DNA of 64,000 nucleotides from the IMG/VR virus record IMGVR_UViG_3300025732_000026, positions 1-64,000 of that record; one strand, 5' to 3'. Below the pieces are notes generated by a model that searched no databases, was not told the DNA's origin, and was given only the letters and a program-made list of their open reading frames with translations. This DNA comes from a virus. The first letter of the stretch is position 1; every line of letters starts with the position of its first letter. This document shows positions 43,163 to 51,700 of this stretch, one piece after another. Made by a program: the position numbers and the translations under genes.

Positions 43163-43973
43163 TATTTCAATTGTAACAGCATTTTATGATATTGGAAGAG
43201 GCGATTGGACGCCTAATAAAGGATTTCCACATTATTTACAGCGATCTAAAGATGTTTATCTTGAGAGATTTTCGCGGTTATTGAAGTTGAAAAATGATAT
43301 TACGATTTATACATCACCTGATCTTGTTGATGAAATTCAAAGACTATGTGATAATAGCAATGCATCAAAAACTAATATCATATCTTGGGATATTTTTAAT
43401 CAATATCGTTTTACTATAGACAAAATAAAAGAAGTTCAGAAATCACATGAATTTCAAACAAGAGTTCATTCAACGCAGAAATTGAATCCAGAATATTGGA
43501 ATAGTGATTATGTTCTCGTAACTAATCTAAAAGCTGCGTTTGTGTATGACGCAATAGCTCGTAAATTACCGCAGCAAAATACAGTTGCATGGATTGATTT
43601 TGGTTACATGCGATCGGATGATAAAATTCCTTCGAGTATGGAATGGAATTATAATTTTGATCCAGATAAAATTCATCTTTTCAATTATAAAGATTATGAT
43701 GATAAGCCAATTGAAGATATTATCTATCAGAATGATGTGTATATTTTAGGCGCAACAATGGTTGCAGATAAACAGAATTGGTGGAAAATGCATGATTTAA
43801 TGTTGGTGAATCAAGAAAAACTCTTTAAGAGGAAAATTGTAGATGATGATCAAGGTTTAGAATTGATGTGTTACCTAGATGATCCTGATAGTTTTGAATT
43901 GCATAGAATACCAGATCATCAATTAGGGTTTGATCCATTTGTTACATTTTCCAATTTTAATGAGACTATATGA
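43155..43973 (+). CDS. HtrL/YibB-like glycosyltransferase
   Basis: 272 residues from the ATG at 43155, with GGAGAAG upstream. The start ISIVTAFYDIGRGDW and the blocks YLERFSRLLKLKNDITIYTSPD and WIDFGYMR belong to the HtrL/YibB (WlaTC-like) family found in lipopolysaccharide loci. The sugar and acceptor are unknown. It overlaps the HAD-nucleotidyltransferase gene by four bases. Confidence 0.75.
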   Translation: MPNISIVTAFYDIGRGDWTPNKGFPHYLQRSKDVYLERFSRLLKLKNDITIYTSPDLVDEIQRLCDNSNASKTNIISWDIFNQYRFTIDKIKEVQKSHEFQTRVHSTQKLNPEYWNSDYVLVTNLKAAFVYDAIARKLPQQNTVAWIDFGYMRSDDKIPSSMEWNYNFDPDKIHLFNYKDYDDKPIEDIIYQNDVYILGATMVADKQNWWKMHDLMLVNQEKLFKRKIVDDDQGLELMCYLDDPDSFELHRIPDHQLGFDPFVTFSNFNETI

Positions 43974-45349
43974 ATAAACTAATAATATTTGATTTAGATG
44001 GGGTTCTAGTAGATTCTAGGGATTTGCATTACTTCGCGTTAAATGATGCTTTGCGATTGATATCAAATAAATATCTTATCACTAGGGATGAACATTCTAG
44101 TCGATATGATGGATTAAATACATATCGCAAATTAGAATTGCTTACACAAGATAAAGGACTTGATCCTAAATTTTATAATGAAATATGGCAAAATAAACAA
44201 TCAGCCACTTTAGAACTAATTAAACAGCTTAAATCTAGTTTGGCTTTACAAGAATTGTTGTCCAAAATAAAAAAGAATGGTTATAAGATTGCAGTAGCGT
44301 CTAATAGTATTCGAGATACTGTTAAATTCGCACTGTTAAGATTGGGAATATTTGAGTATATTGATTACTATGTATCAAATGAAGATGTGAAATATGCTAA
44401 ACCTTTTCCTGAAATGTACTGGCAATGTATGACAGTATTAGATTGTTTACCTCAGAATACAATAATAATAGAAGATAGTCATATTGGAAGAGAAGGTGCT
44501 ATTAATTCCGGCGCGCGATTATTGGCAGTAGAGAATGCATTAGAAGTAAGCGATAAGAATTTTATTTTCAAATTAGAAAAATATATGAATACTGTAAATA
44601 CATCACATAATAGTTTGCCGTGGATAGATGATTCAATGAATGTATTAATTCCAATGGCAGGTGCTGGATCAAGATTTGCTCAAGCAGGTTATACATTTCC
44701 TAAACCTCTAATTGAGGTTCGAGGAAAACCAATGATACAAATGGTTGTCGAAAATCTTAACATTAAAGCTAATTATATCTTTATTGTACAGAAAGAACAT
44801 TACGATACATATAATTTAAAATATTTATTGAATCTCATCGCACCTAATTGTAAGATAGTAGAAGTTGATGGTGTAACTGAAGGCGCAGCTTGTACAACAC
44901 TTTTGGCTAAACAATTTATTGACAATAATGAACCATTACTGATAGCGAATTCGGATCAGTATATTGATTGGAATGCTAACGAAACGATGTATTCTCTAAC
45001 ATCGGATAATATTGATGGTGGAATGCTAACATTTACTGGGAGTCATCCTAAATGGTCATACGCTAGATTGGATGAATCGGGATATATAGAAGAAGTTGCC
45101 GAGAAGAGAGTTATATCGAATATTGCAAGTGTAGGTGTATATTATTGGAGACATGGGGCTGATTATGTGAAATATGCTGAACAAATGATTGATAAAAATA
45201 TTAGAGTTAATAATGAATTCTATGTTGCACCTGTTATAAACGAGGCAATCGCGGATGGGAAAAAATTTAAAATTAAAAATATTTCTGCTATGTGGGGTAC
45301 AGGTACACCAGAGGATTTGAATTATTTTTTAAATAATCATGGTAAATAG
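43970..45349 (+). CDS. HAD phosphatase fused to sugar nucleotidyltransferase
   Basis: 459 residues. Domain 1 (1-~205) is a HAD hydrolase: FDLDGVLVDS, VASNSIRDT, KPFPEMYW, IIEDSHIG. Domain 2 (~218-459) is a sugar-1-phosphate nucleotidyltransferase: LIPMAGAGSRFAQAGYTFPKPL, ANSDQY, GVYYWRHG. Together they could dephosphorylate and activate a sugar for the glycan island. The two catalytic sets look complete. Such fusions occur in capsule loci. Confidence 0.88.
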   Translation: MNKLIIFDLDGVLVDSRDLHYFALNDALRLISNKYLITRDEHSSRYDGLNTYRKLELLTQDKGLDPKFYNEIWQNKQSATLELIKQLKSSLALQELLSKIKKNGYKIAVASNSIRDTVKFALLRLGIFEYIDYYVSNEDVKYAKPFPEMYWQCMTVLDCLPQNTIIIEDSHIGREGAINSGARLLAVENALEVSDKNFIFKLEKYMNTVNTSHNSLPWIDDSMNVLIPMAGAGSRFAQAGYTFPKPLIEVRGKPMIQMVVENLNIKANYIFIVQKEHYDTYNLKYLLNLIAPNCKIVEVDGVTEGAACTTLLAKQFIDNNEPLLIANSDQYIDWNANETMYSLTSDNIDGGMLTFTGSHPKWSYARLDESGYIEEVAEKRVISNIASVGVYYWRHGADYVKYAEQMIDKNIRVNNEFYVAPVINEAIADGKKFKIKNISAMWGTGTPEDLNYFLNNHGK

Positions 45350-45352
45350 TAG

Positions 45353-46159
45353 ATGAAAAGATTACTATTTTTTATAACACATTCAACGCTGACATTACAA
45401 CATGCTAGAATGACATTTAAGAGTATTTCTAAACAATCGAATGTTCATCAAAAATTTGATAAATTTTATCTGTATAATACACATGAGAATGAATTATCCA
45501 ATGTAGATTTAATTGAGTTATTTGAATATTATGGATTATATAATTTTTTCAATGAATTGTGTATTTTTGAGTATGATGTAAATACTCCCAAATCGCTTGG
45601 CGCCGATATTGACACTATTAAAAAATATTGCGAGTGTAATTATGATGCTAATGATAAAATATTGATTTTGAAATCGGATTGTTACTTATCCAAAAATTAT
45701 TTCAATGATTTATTCGAATTTGACATTGAAAATGAAGATTGCTATTTTACGGCTCCTTTTATTGTATCAAAGGCAAGAATACCGGAAAATGAAATAATAA
45801 AATATGGTGATAGGGAATCTTTTGTAAAATCAGATGATATAACATTTTTTGTTGAGGATGAGAGGAATAGTTCAGATAATGATTTTTTTAATAGGAAAGA
45901 TATAGATGTCACTGATGAAAGAATAAGATTTATATCGTGTACAGTACAGGGTGATTTCTCATGTCACTACATTCCAATAAAATTATTGAAAGATTTGATC
46001 ATATCATATGATTCGTGGGGTGGCGTTAAATTCTATCGTATTCAACATTTATGCAGATCAACTAAAAATAGTTTTGTGATTCATCAATATCATGATATAA
46101 TTTCAGATAATAGATCAAATGATCGTGAAGGGCCTGTTAAAGTTTGGATGAATAGTTAA
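45353..46159 (+). CDS. Probable glycosyltransferase, unassigned
   Basis: 268 residues. LLFFITHSTLTLQHARMTFKSISKQ at the start and ILILKSDCYLSKNYF in the middle follow a GT-A layout, with a possible metal motif. No family is named with confidence. The island position supports a glycan role. Confidence 0.55.
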   Translation: MKRLLFFITHSTLTLQHARMTFKSISKQSNVHQKFDKFYLYNTHENELSNVDLIELFEYYGLYNFFNELCIFEYDVNTPKSLGADIDTIKKYCECNYDANDKILILKSDCYLSKNYFNDLFEFDIENEDCYFTAPFIVSKARIPENEIIKYGDRESFVKSDDITFFVEDERNSSDNDFFNRKDIDVTDERIRFISCTVQGDFSCHYIPIKLLKDLIISYDSWGGVKFYRIQHLCRSTKNSFVIHQYHDIISDNRSNDREGPVKVWMNS

Positions 46160-46168
46160 AAGGATAAT

Positions 46169-46870
46169 ATGCAACCCACAATTTGTAATCAAGAAAATTC
46201 ACAAGAAATTTACGATAGTTTCAATGATTTCATCTTTTCAAAAGATCGAAATGTTTTTAATAAACTAATGCTTCGACATGAGTTATATTCATCTGTTAAA
46301 CATCTACATGGCGATATTGTAGAATGTGGTGTATTCAAGGGTTCTGGTATAATGACTTGGTGTAAGTTGTTACAGATGTATGAGCCAAATAGTATTAAAA
46401 AAGTCATAGGTTTTGATATGTTTTCAAAAGATTTTGTTGGTGAGCTATCAGATGATATAGAACGTGATATGATGTCCCAAGTTTTTACTAGAGATGCTAA
46501 TCTAAATAATAAAACTATATCATTAAATTCTGTAACTAATAGATTATTAAATGCTAATATTCCAGCAAAATCGTTTGAATTAATTGAAGGTGATGCGAGT
46601 GAAACTACCAGAGAATATACTGAGAATCGACCAGGTTTTCTAATTTCTTTATTGTATTTGGATATGGATTTATATGAGCCAACATTCAATACACTAAAAA
46701 ATTTATGGGATTATGTTACTCCGGGCGGTATAGTTGTGTTTGATGAATATGCATATTCAGCATGGTCAGAAACACAAGCTGTTGATAATTTTTTCTTAGA
46801 TAAGGAAGTTGAAATATTGAATACGAATTTTGCAGCCCCAACAGCTTATGTGATTAAAGAGAGAGAATGA
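46169..46870 (+). CDS. TylF/MycF-like sugar O-methyltransferase
   Basis: 233 residues. SAM-binding DIVECGVFKGSGIMTW (GxxxG), FDMF, then SLLYLDMDLYEPTFNTLKNLWDYVTPGGIVVFDEYAYSAW, the metal-dependent macrocin/6-deoxyhexose O-methyltransferase pattern. It would methylate a sugar of the product glycan. It overlaps the next gene by four bases. Confidence 0.85.
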   Translation: MQPTICNQENSQEIYDSFNDFIFSKDRNVFNKLMLRHELYSSVKHLHGDIVECGVFKGSGIMTWCKLLQMYEPNSIKKVIGFDMFSKDFVGELSDDIERDMMSQVFTRDANLNNKTISLNSVTNRLLNANIPAKSFELIEGDASETTREYTENRPGFLISLLYLDMDLYEPTFNTLKNLWDYVTPGGIVVFDEYAYSAWSETQAVDNFFLDKEVEILNTNFAAPTAYVIKERE

Positions 46871-47565
46871 AAACCGCTATAATTTTATCTGGAAATATTA
46901 GAACTTGGGATATATGTAAATCGGATTTTGTTGAAAAATTCAAACATCTAAATGCTGACATATATATTGATACTTATAGGCTGCGATATGATTATCATCC
47001 TGTGATAAAAGAACGAATCCATGATTCAGATGATGTTTTTTTTACTGAGTTGAATGGCATTTATGAGTTATTTGATGATATTGAGAATACGAAAATCTTC
47101 AATATTGAAGATAATTTTTTCATTGACTTAGAACAATATCGAAAAATATTTGATGCTAAGTTTAGGCATTTGAACATAAATTGTTTCGGCGCGATAAGAA
47201 AATTATATAATTTATTGAATCAAGAAATAATGAAGAAATATGATTTAATAATCAAAACTAGAATGGATTTAACATATCATGATATTATGAATATTGATTT
47301 AGATAATATTAAATCTAATGAATTGATAGTTGATGCTAGTAATGTTTATCCAAATGATTGTTTTTTAGCGGGATCATTTGATACAATGTATAAGATTTCA
47401 AAATTCATGTATGATGAATTTTTTAATCCTGTATTTGAAAATAGTGCCGAAAATGTGCCACATAATTTATTATTTAATGCAACGTTACATAATAATATTA
47501 AAATAAATTCACACAAAATAATGAAAAGCGTGATACGCAAAGGAAATATTGAAAATTTCTACTGA
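46867..47565 (+). CDS. Glycosyltransferase-like protein (paralogue A)
   Basis: 232 residues. MKTAIILSGNIRTWD at the start and KYDLIIKTRMDLTYHDI in the middle match the next protein (IAVVLTGHMRCWN, YDLVIRMRSDMILHD), so these two genes are related. The R-x-D motif after a strand is typical of small capsular or lipopolysaccharide transferases. Confidence 0.65.
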   Translation: MKTAIILSGNIRTWDICKSDFVEKFKHLNADIYIDTYRLRYDYHPVIKERIHDSDDVFFTELNGIYELFDDIENTKIFNIEDNFFIDLEQYRKIFDAKFRHLNINCFGAIRKLYNLLNQEIMKKYDLIIKTRMDLTYHDIMNIDLDNIKSNELIVDASNVYPNDCFLAGSFDTMYKISKFMYDEFFNPVFENSAENVPHNLLFNATLHNNIKINSHKIMKSVIRKGNIENFY

Positions 47566-47572
47566 TACCAAT

Positions 47573-48316
47573 ATGAAAATCGCTGTCGTACTAACTGGTC
47601 ATATGAGATGTTGGAATGTAGTTTATCCAAATTTCAAAGAAAGAATATTGGATAAATATAGTCCAGATATTTTTATTCATACTTGGAAAGATGAGGGTTA
47701 TTGGACTCCACAAGAGATTAAGACTAAATCGGGCGTTCAAGACAATACTCCAATGATTGATGTCAACTTAATTAAAAATTTATTAAATCCAATTGATTTT
47801 GTAGTTGAAGATTGGAATGAATATAATGCAATCTTCGATGAATATGCAAAACAATTTCCAAATTTTGCGCATAAACCTAAAAATATTTTATCAATGTTTT
47901 ATAAGTTAAATGCTGGCATTTCATTATTAGAAAAATATATCAATATTACTGGAACGCAATATGATTTAGTTATCAGAATGCGGTCAGATATGATTCTCCA
48001 TGATGAGCTAGATTTGTCGAAATTTGATAGAAATGTATTTTATACATTAGCACATAGAAATCATATGGGTCAGGGAACTGGAGATCAAATTCATATTGGA
48101 AATGTATTTGATTCTATAGCATTTGCTAAAATATCATGTTTTATTCCTATGTTATATGCGTCAATTGGATTATTATGTCCACATGTCATGTCGGTTGCTT
48201 GGTTAAAAAATAGATTTAATTGGTCAGAATTTTATATTAATAAATCGTTACAGCATACGCCGAATGGTGAGTATGTCCTATCAGATGAGTTGAAAGATGT
48301 TGATAATCGCGCATAG
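47573..48316 (+). CDS. Glycosyltransferase-like protein (paralogue B)
   Basis: 247 residues from the ATG at 47573; ATG 47549 would overlap the previous gene by 17 bases. IAVVLTGHMRCWN, DIFIHTWKDEGYW and DLVIRMRSDMILHDEL identify a surface-glycan transferase-like family, paralogous to the preceding gene. The end overlaps the next gene by 20 bases. Confidence 0.65.
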   Translation: MKIAVVLTGHMRCWNVVYPNFKERILDKYSPDIFIHTWKDEGYWTPQEIKTKSGVQDNTPMIDVNLIKNLLNPIDFVVEDWNEYNAIFDEYAKQFPNFAHKPKNILSMFYKLNAGISLLEKYINITGTQYDLVIRMRSDMILHDELDLSKFDRNVFYTLAHRNHMGQGTGDQIHIGNVFDSIAFAKISCFIPMLYASIGLLCPHVMSVAWLKNRFNWSEFYINKSLQHTPNGEYVLSDELKDVDNRA

Positions 48317-48779
48317 AGGTAATTTATCTGGAAGTAATCCAATATCTGAAAATCAACCAGAATATATAGATGATGCATTGAGAAATGGGTTTGACGCTGA
48401 AATTGATCTGAGAATAGTAAATGATGAGTTATTTTTGGGGCATGATTCTCCAGATCATAAAATAGATTTTGACTGGTTATTGAATCGCAGAAATTTTCTT
48501 TGGATTCATTGTAAAAATGCTGAGGCATTAGTCTTTCTCAATAATAATACATCGGCAAATTTGAATTATTTTTGGCATAATACTGATGATTATACACTAA
48601 CAAGTCTAGGTTATATATGGGCATTTCCTGAATTACCAAATATTGGTAAATATTGTATATCAGTAATGCCCAAGATAATAGATACTCCTAAATTATACAA
48701 ATCATATTCTTTTGGTGTTTGTACAGATTATGCAATTGCTACTAGAGAGTTATTACTAGCAAATAAGGAATGTTTCTAA
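48297..48779 (+). CDS. GDPD-like phosphodiesterase-fold protein
   Basis: 160 residues. IIAHRGNLSGSNP..ENQPEYIDDALRNGFDAEIDLR matches the start of glycerophosphodiester phosphodiesterases (HR, E...E-x-D). It is shorter than usual (about 240) and the second His motif appears as FLGHDSP. It is likely a minimal family member seen in glycan loci. Its start lies inside the previous gene. Confidence 0.7.
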   Translation: MLIIAHRGNLSGSNPISENQPEYIDDALRNGFDAEIDLRIVNDELFLGHDSPDHKIDFDWLLNRRNFLWIHCKNAEALVFLNNNTSANLNYFWHNTDDYTLTSLGYIWAFPELPNIGKYCISVMPKIIDTPKLYKSYSFGVCTDYAIATRELLLANKECF

Positions 48780-48780
48780 T

Positions 48781-49683
48781 ATGAAAATTTTAGTAACAGG
48801 TGGTGGTGGATTTATAGGATCAAATCTTGTAGATTGTTTGATTGCTAAAAATTATGATGTAGTAGTAGTTGATAATCTATCCTCAGCTTATGTATCAAAA
48901 TCTAATTTTAATTCTGATGCTAAGTATGTTTTTTGTGATATCGCTGATTACAAATCAACGAGAAAATTATATGACGGTGTTAGTTATGTCTATCATCTAG
49001 CAGCAGAGTCAAGAATTCAACCATCAATCAATAATCCCTTATTAGCAGTTAAAACGAATACTATGGGCACTGCCACTGTATTACAATGTGCTAGAGAAGC
49101 AAATGTTGAGCGAGTTGTATATTCTTCTACATCCGCTGTTTATGGATTAAAAAATAAACTTCCATCTAATGAAAATATGATAGATGATTGTTTAAATCCT
49201 TATTCAGTATCGAAATTATCGGGTGAGAAATTGTGTCAAATGTACTCAAGACTTTTTGGAGTAGACACTGTAATATTTCGATATTTTAATGTGTATGGTA
49301 ATAGGGAACCTATTAGCGGCCAATATGCATCGGTTATTGGTATTTTTTTAAATCAATTGAAGAAGGGAATGTCTTTAACGATTGTTGGTGATGGCAAACA
49401 ACGTAGAGATTTTGTTAACGTTAATGATATAGTTCATGCTAATATTCTAGCAATGGATTCTAAAATAAAATCGTTTGGTGAAATATATAATGTTGGAACT
49501 GGTGTAAATTATTCGGTGAAAGAGTTGGCAGATATGATTTCAACTAATCAGATTCATGTCGAATCGAGACCGGGTGAAGCAACCGAAACACTAGCAGATA
49601 CTACTAAACTAGAACGTGTATTTAATTGGAAACCAACTATTCAATTGACTGACTATATTGATAGTACAAAGGAATTGACATGA
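48781..49683 (+). CDS. NAD-dependent sugar epimerase/dehydratase
   Basis: 300 residues. Extended SDR with GGGGFIG (7-13) for NAD, AAESR, SSTSAVYG, and catalytic Tyr141-x3-Lys145 (YSVSK). GalE/WbpP-like UDP-sugar 4-epimerase activity is likely. It would make the nucleotide sugar for the neighbouring transferases. It overlaps the next gene by four bases. Confidence 0.9.
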   Translation: MKILVTGGGGFIGSNLVDCLIAKNYDVVVVDNLSSAYVSKSNFNSDAKYVFCDIADYKSTRKLYDGVSYVYHLAAESRIQPSINNPLLAVKTNTMGTATVLQCAREANVERVVYSSTSAVYGLKNKLPSNENMIDDCLNPYSVSKLSGEKLCQMYSRLFGVDTVIFRYFNVYGNREPISGQYASVIGIFLNQLKKGMSLTIVGDGKQRRDFVNVNDIVHANILAMDSKIKSFGEIYNVGTGVNYSVKELADMISTNQIHVESRPGEATETLADTTKLERVFNWKPTIQLTDYIDSTKELT

Positions 49684-50234
49684 ATGATATTAAGATATTT
49701 TTAGATTTTGGTACAGATGATGGAAAGGAACTTCTAAAATATATTGATAAGTTCAATATGTATACTGGATGGAAAATACTAGGATTTGAGTTTGATCCTG
49801 TTAAATTTGAACGACTTAAAAAAGAAGTAGTACCGGAACATAGTAATTTAGATGTTTATGATTTTATTGCCACCGATAAAATCATAAAGTTTGATTTATC
49901 AGATAAGAATGAATCTGATTGGACACCTTGGAGCAATAATGTTGCATTAGAAAAATATCGAAATATTGGTAGAGTTAAATGTTTCGATGTTAGAATGTTC
50001 TTGCGAGAATTTTTTTTCAAAAGTGATCATATTGTAGTACGAATGAACATTGCTGGTGCTGAATATCAGCTATTAGAACATCTAATTCAACATGATATTA
50101 TAGATTATATAGACGAATTATATATTAGTTTTCATTCTAAGAATTTTGATAATAAACAAGATATTCTTAGGAGAGAGAGCAAGATTCTTGATACCTTAAT
50201 ACAAAAGAATGTTAAATATCATGTAATTGATTAG
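49680..50234 (+). CDS. FkbM-like methyltransferase-fold protein
   Basis: 184 residues. IFLDFGTDDGKELLKYID, GFEFDPVKF, and DHIVVRMNIAGAEYQLLEHLI follow the FkbM SAM-dependent methyltransferase layout (glycine loop, acidic strand, D/N-I-x-G-x-E). It ends the glycan island, 68 bases before the next, structural unit. Confidence 0.75.
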   Translation: MNDIKIFLDFGTDDGKELLKYIDKFNMYTGWKILGFEFDPVKFERLKKEVVPEHSNLDVYDFIATDKIIKFDLSDKNESDWTPWSNNVALEKYRNIGRVKCFDVRMFLREFFFKSDHIVVRMNIAGAEYQLLEHLIQHDIIDYIDELYISFHSKNFDNKQDILRRESKILDTLIQKNVKYHVID

Positions 50235-50249
50235 TGCGAAAACATATAA

Positions 50250-50257
50250 CATAAATA
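50250..50257 (+). promoter_or_regulatory. Putative late promoter CATAAATA
   Basis: CATAAATA lies 45 bases before the structural gene at 50303. It sits in one arm of an imperfect inverted repeat (about 50248-50262 with 50290-50302). Confidence 0.4.
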
Positions 50258-50302
50258 GAATATCGACAATACTATAGATGTTGTATTCTATTTCTATGTT
50301 AT

Positions 50303-51652
50303 ATGGAAAAATTTAATACTTTCTGCAATAAAAAATATACAAATCTTAGCGAAGAATTTGAGAAATTTTTAGTTGAGGGCGTATATGATAAAGCAATATT
50401 CAAAGCTGTTTTTCTACAGGGTCCTCCTGGGTCAGGCAAAGATTATGTTTTAGATAAAGCATTATCTGGCCATGGTTTAACCGAAATTAATTCCGATAAA
50501 GCGTTTGAATATCTTTTAGATAAAGAAGGACTATCTCAGAAGATGCCGGAATCTGAAAAAGAAAAACGTGGGTTTATTCGACTGAAAGCTAAGAATACAA
50601 CTGATCTCCAACATCATCTAGCACTTCATGGCAGAAATGGACTTATCATAAATGGAACTGGTGACACACTAGAAAAAATAAAAACAATAAAAGATATCCT
50701 TGAAAAGCGAGGATATGAAACAATGATGCTATCAGTAAATGTTTCGGATGATATTTCTAAACAGCGAAATATCGAAAGAGGTGAAAGAGGTGGTAGAACT
50801 ATTCCTGAAAATATTAGACGCGAAAAATTTGACAATATTCAAAAATCTAAGCCGGAGATTAAAAAGCTATTTGGCGATAATTATATGGAATATGACAATT
50901 CCGTTGATTTTAGATTCGAGGCACCAGAAATAGTTGATAAGAAAAAAGATGAGTTGATGACTATTTTCAAAAAAACTAAAAAATTTGTAGAAGCGCCTCT
51001 TAGGACACCGGAATCTGAAAAATGGATTTCCAAAGAATTAACTAAGAAAAATACTTTGCCCATAAAAACAAATCAATCAAATAATAATACAGATGCTAAA
51101 CGACTTGGATTAGATTATTATGGCTTTGGTAGATATGGTAAAAATCATAAAGTTACGCACAAAGAAATGAATGGAAAATTAATACCTGTTCAAATATCGG
51201 AAAATAAAGTGGAATATCACAAAGATAGAGATAATAAAATAAAAAAATATAAAGTTAGGCGATTCGCCGCCAAAGATGCTCATCAAATGGATGGTGAAGT
51301 TGTGGTTGTTGATGGTAAAGAATATGTGATCAAAAAGAAAAAAATTAAAGAATCATTTGCATCTGATACTGATGCAAATGATATATTTTTGTCGAGTGAT
51401 GAAATAGAAGTGATCGATTATATGAATATCAATGAAAACATTAATGCACTATTTGAATCAATTGATTTGGGGATAGAACCTGGTATGGCATTGAATTCTT
51501 ATGCTAAAGAGAAAATCAATAAAAATGGTAAAATCACCGTGACAGAACTAACTGGTGATGAATCAACAGCGACAATTTCTTCCAAAAAAGAAGATGAATT
51601 AAGGAAAACTGGAATAGCATTATCTAGTTTTAGGGCTAAAAATATTATTTGA
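50303..51652 (+). CDS. Virion-region P-loop kinase-like protein
   Basis: 449 residues. FLQGPPGSGKDYVLD gives a Walker A (40-47), followed by NSDKAFEYLL, LIINGTGDTLEKI and RNIERGERGGRTIP, a zeta-toxin/AAA kinase-like core of about 200 residues. The C-terminal half is low-complexity and basic, then LFESIDLG. Proteins of this layout lie among T4-like marine phage structural genes. It may be packaged; the substrate is unknown. Confidence 0.7.
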   Translation: MEKFNTFCNKKYTNLSEEFEKFLVEGVYDKAIFKAVFLQGPPGSGKDYVLDKALSGHGLTEINSDKAFEYLLDKEGLSQKMPESEKEKRGFIRLKAKNTTDLQHHLALHGRNGLIINGTGDTLEKIKTIKDILEKRGYETMMLSVNVSDDISKQRNIERGERGGRTIPENIRREKFDNIQKSKPEIKKLFGDNYMEYDNSVDFRFEAPEIVDKKKDELMTIFKKTKKFVEAPLRTPESEKWISKELTKKNTLPIKTNQSNNNTDAKRLGLDYYGFGRYGKNHKVTHKEMNGKLIPVQISENKVEYHKDRDNKIKKYKVRRFAAKDAHQMDGEVVVVDGKEYVIKKKKIKESFASDTDANDIFLSSDEIEVIDYMNINENINALFESIDLGIEPGMALNSYAKEKINKNGKITVTELTGDESTATISSKKEDELRKTGIALSSFRAKNII

Positions 51653-51700
51653 TTTTATAGATCATTAATAAAAATTTTCAATAATTAAATAGGAAATAAA

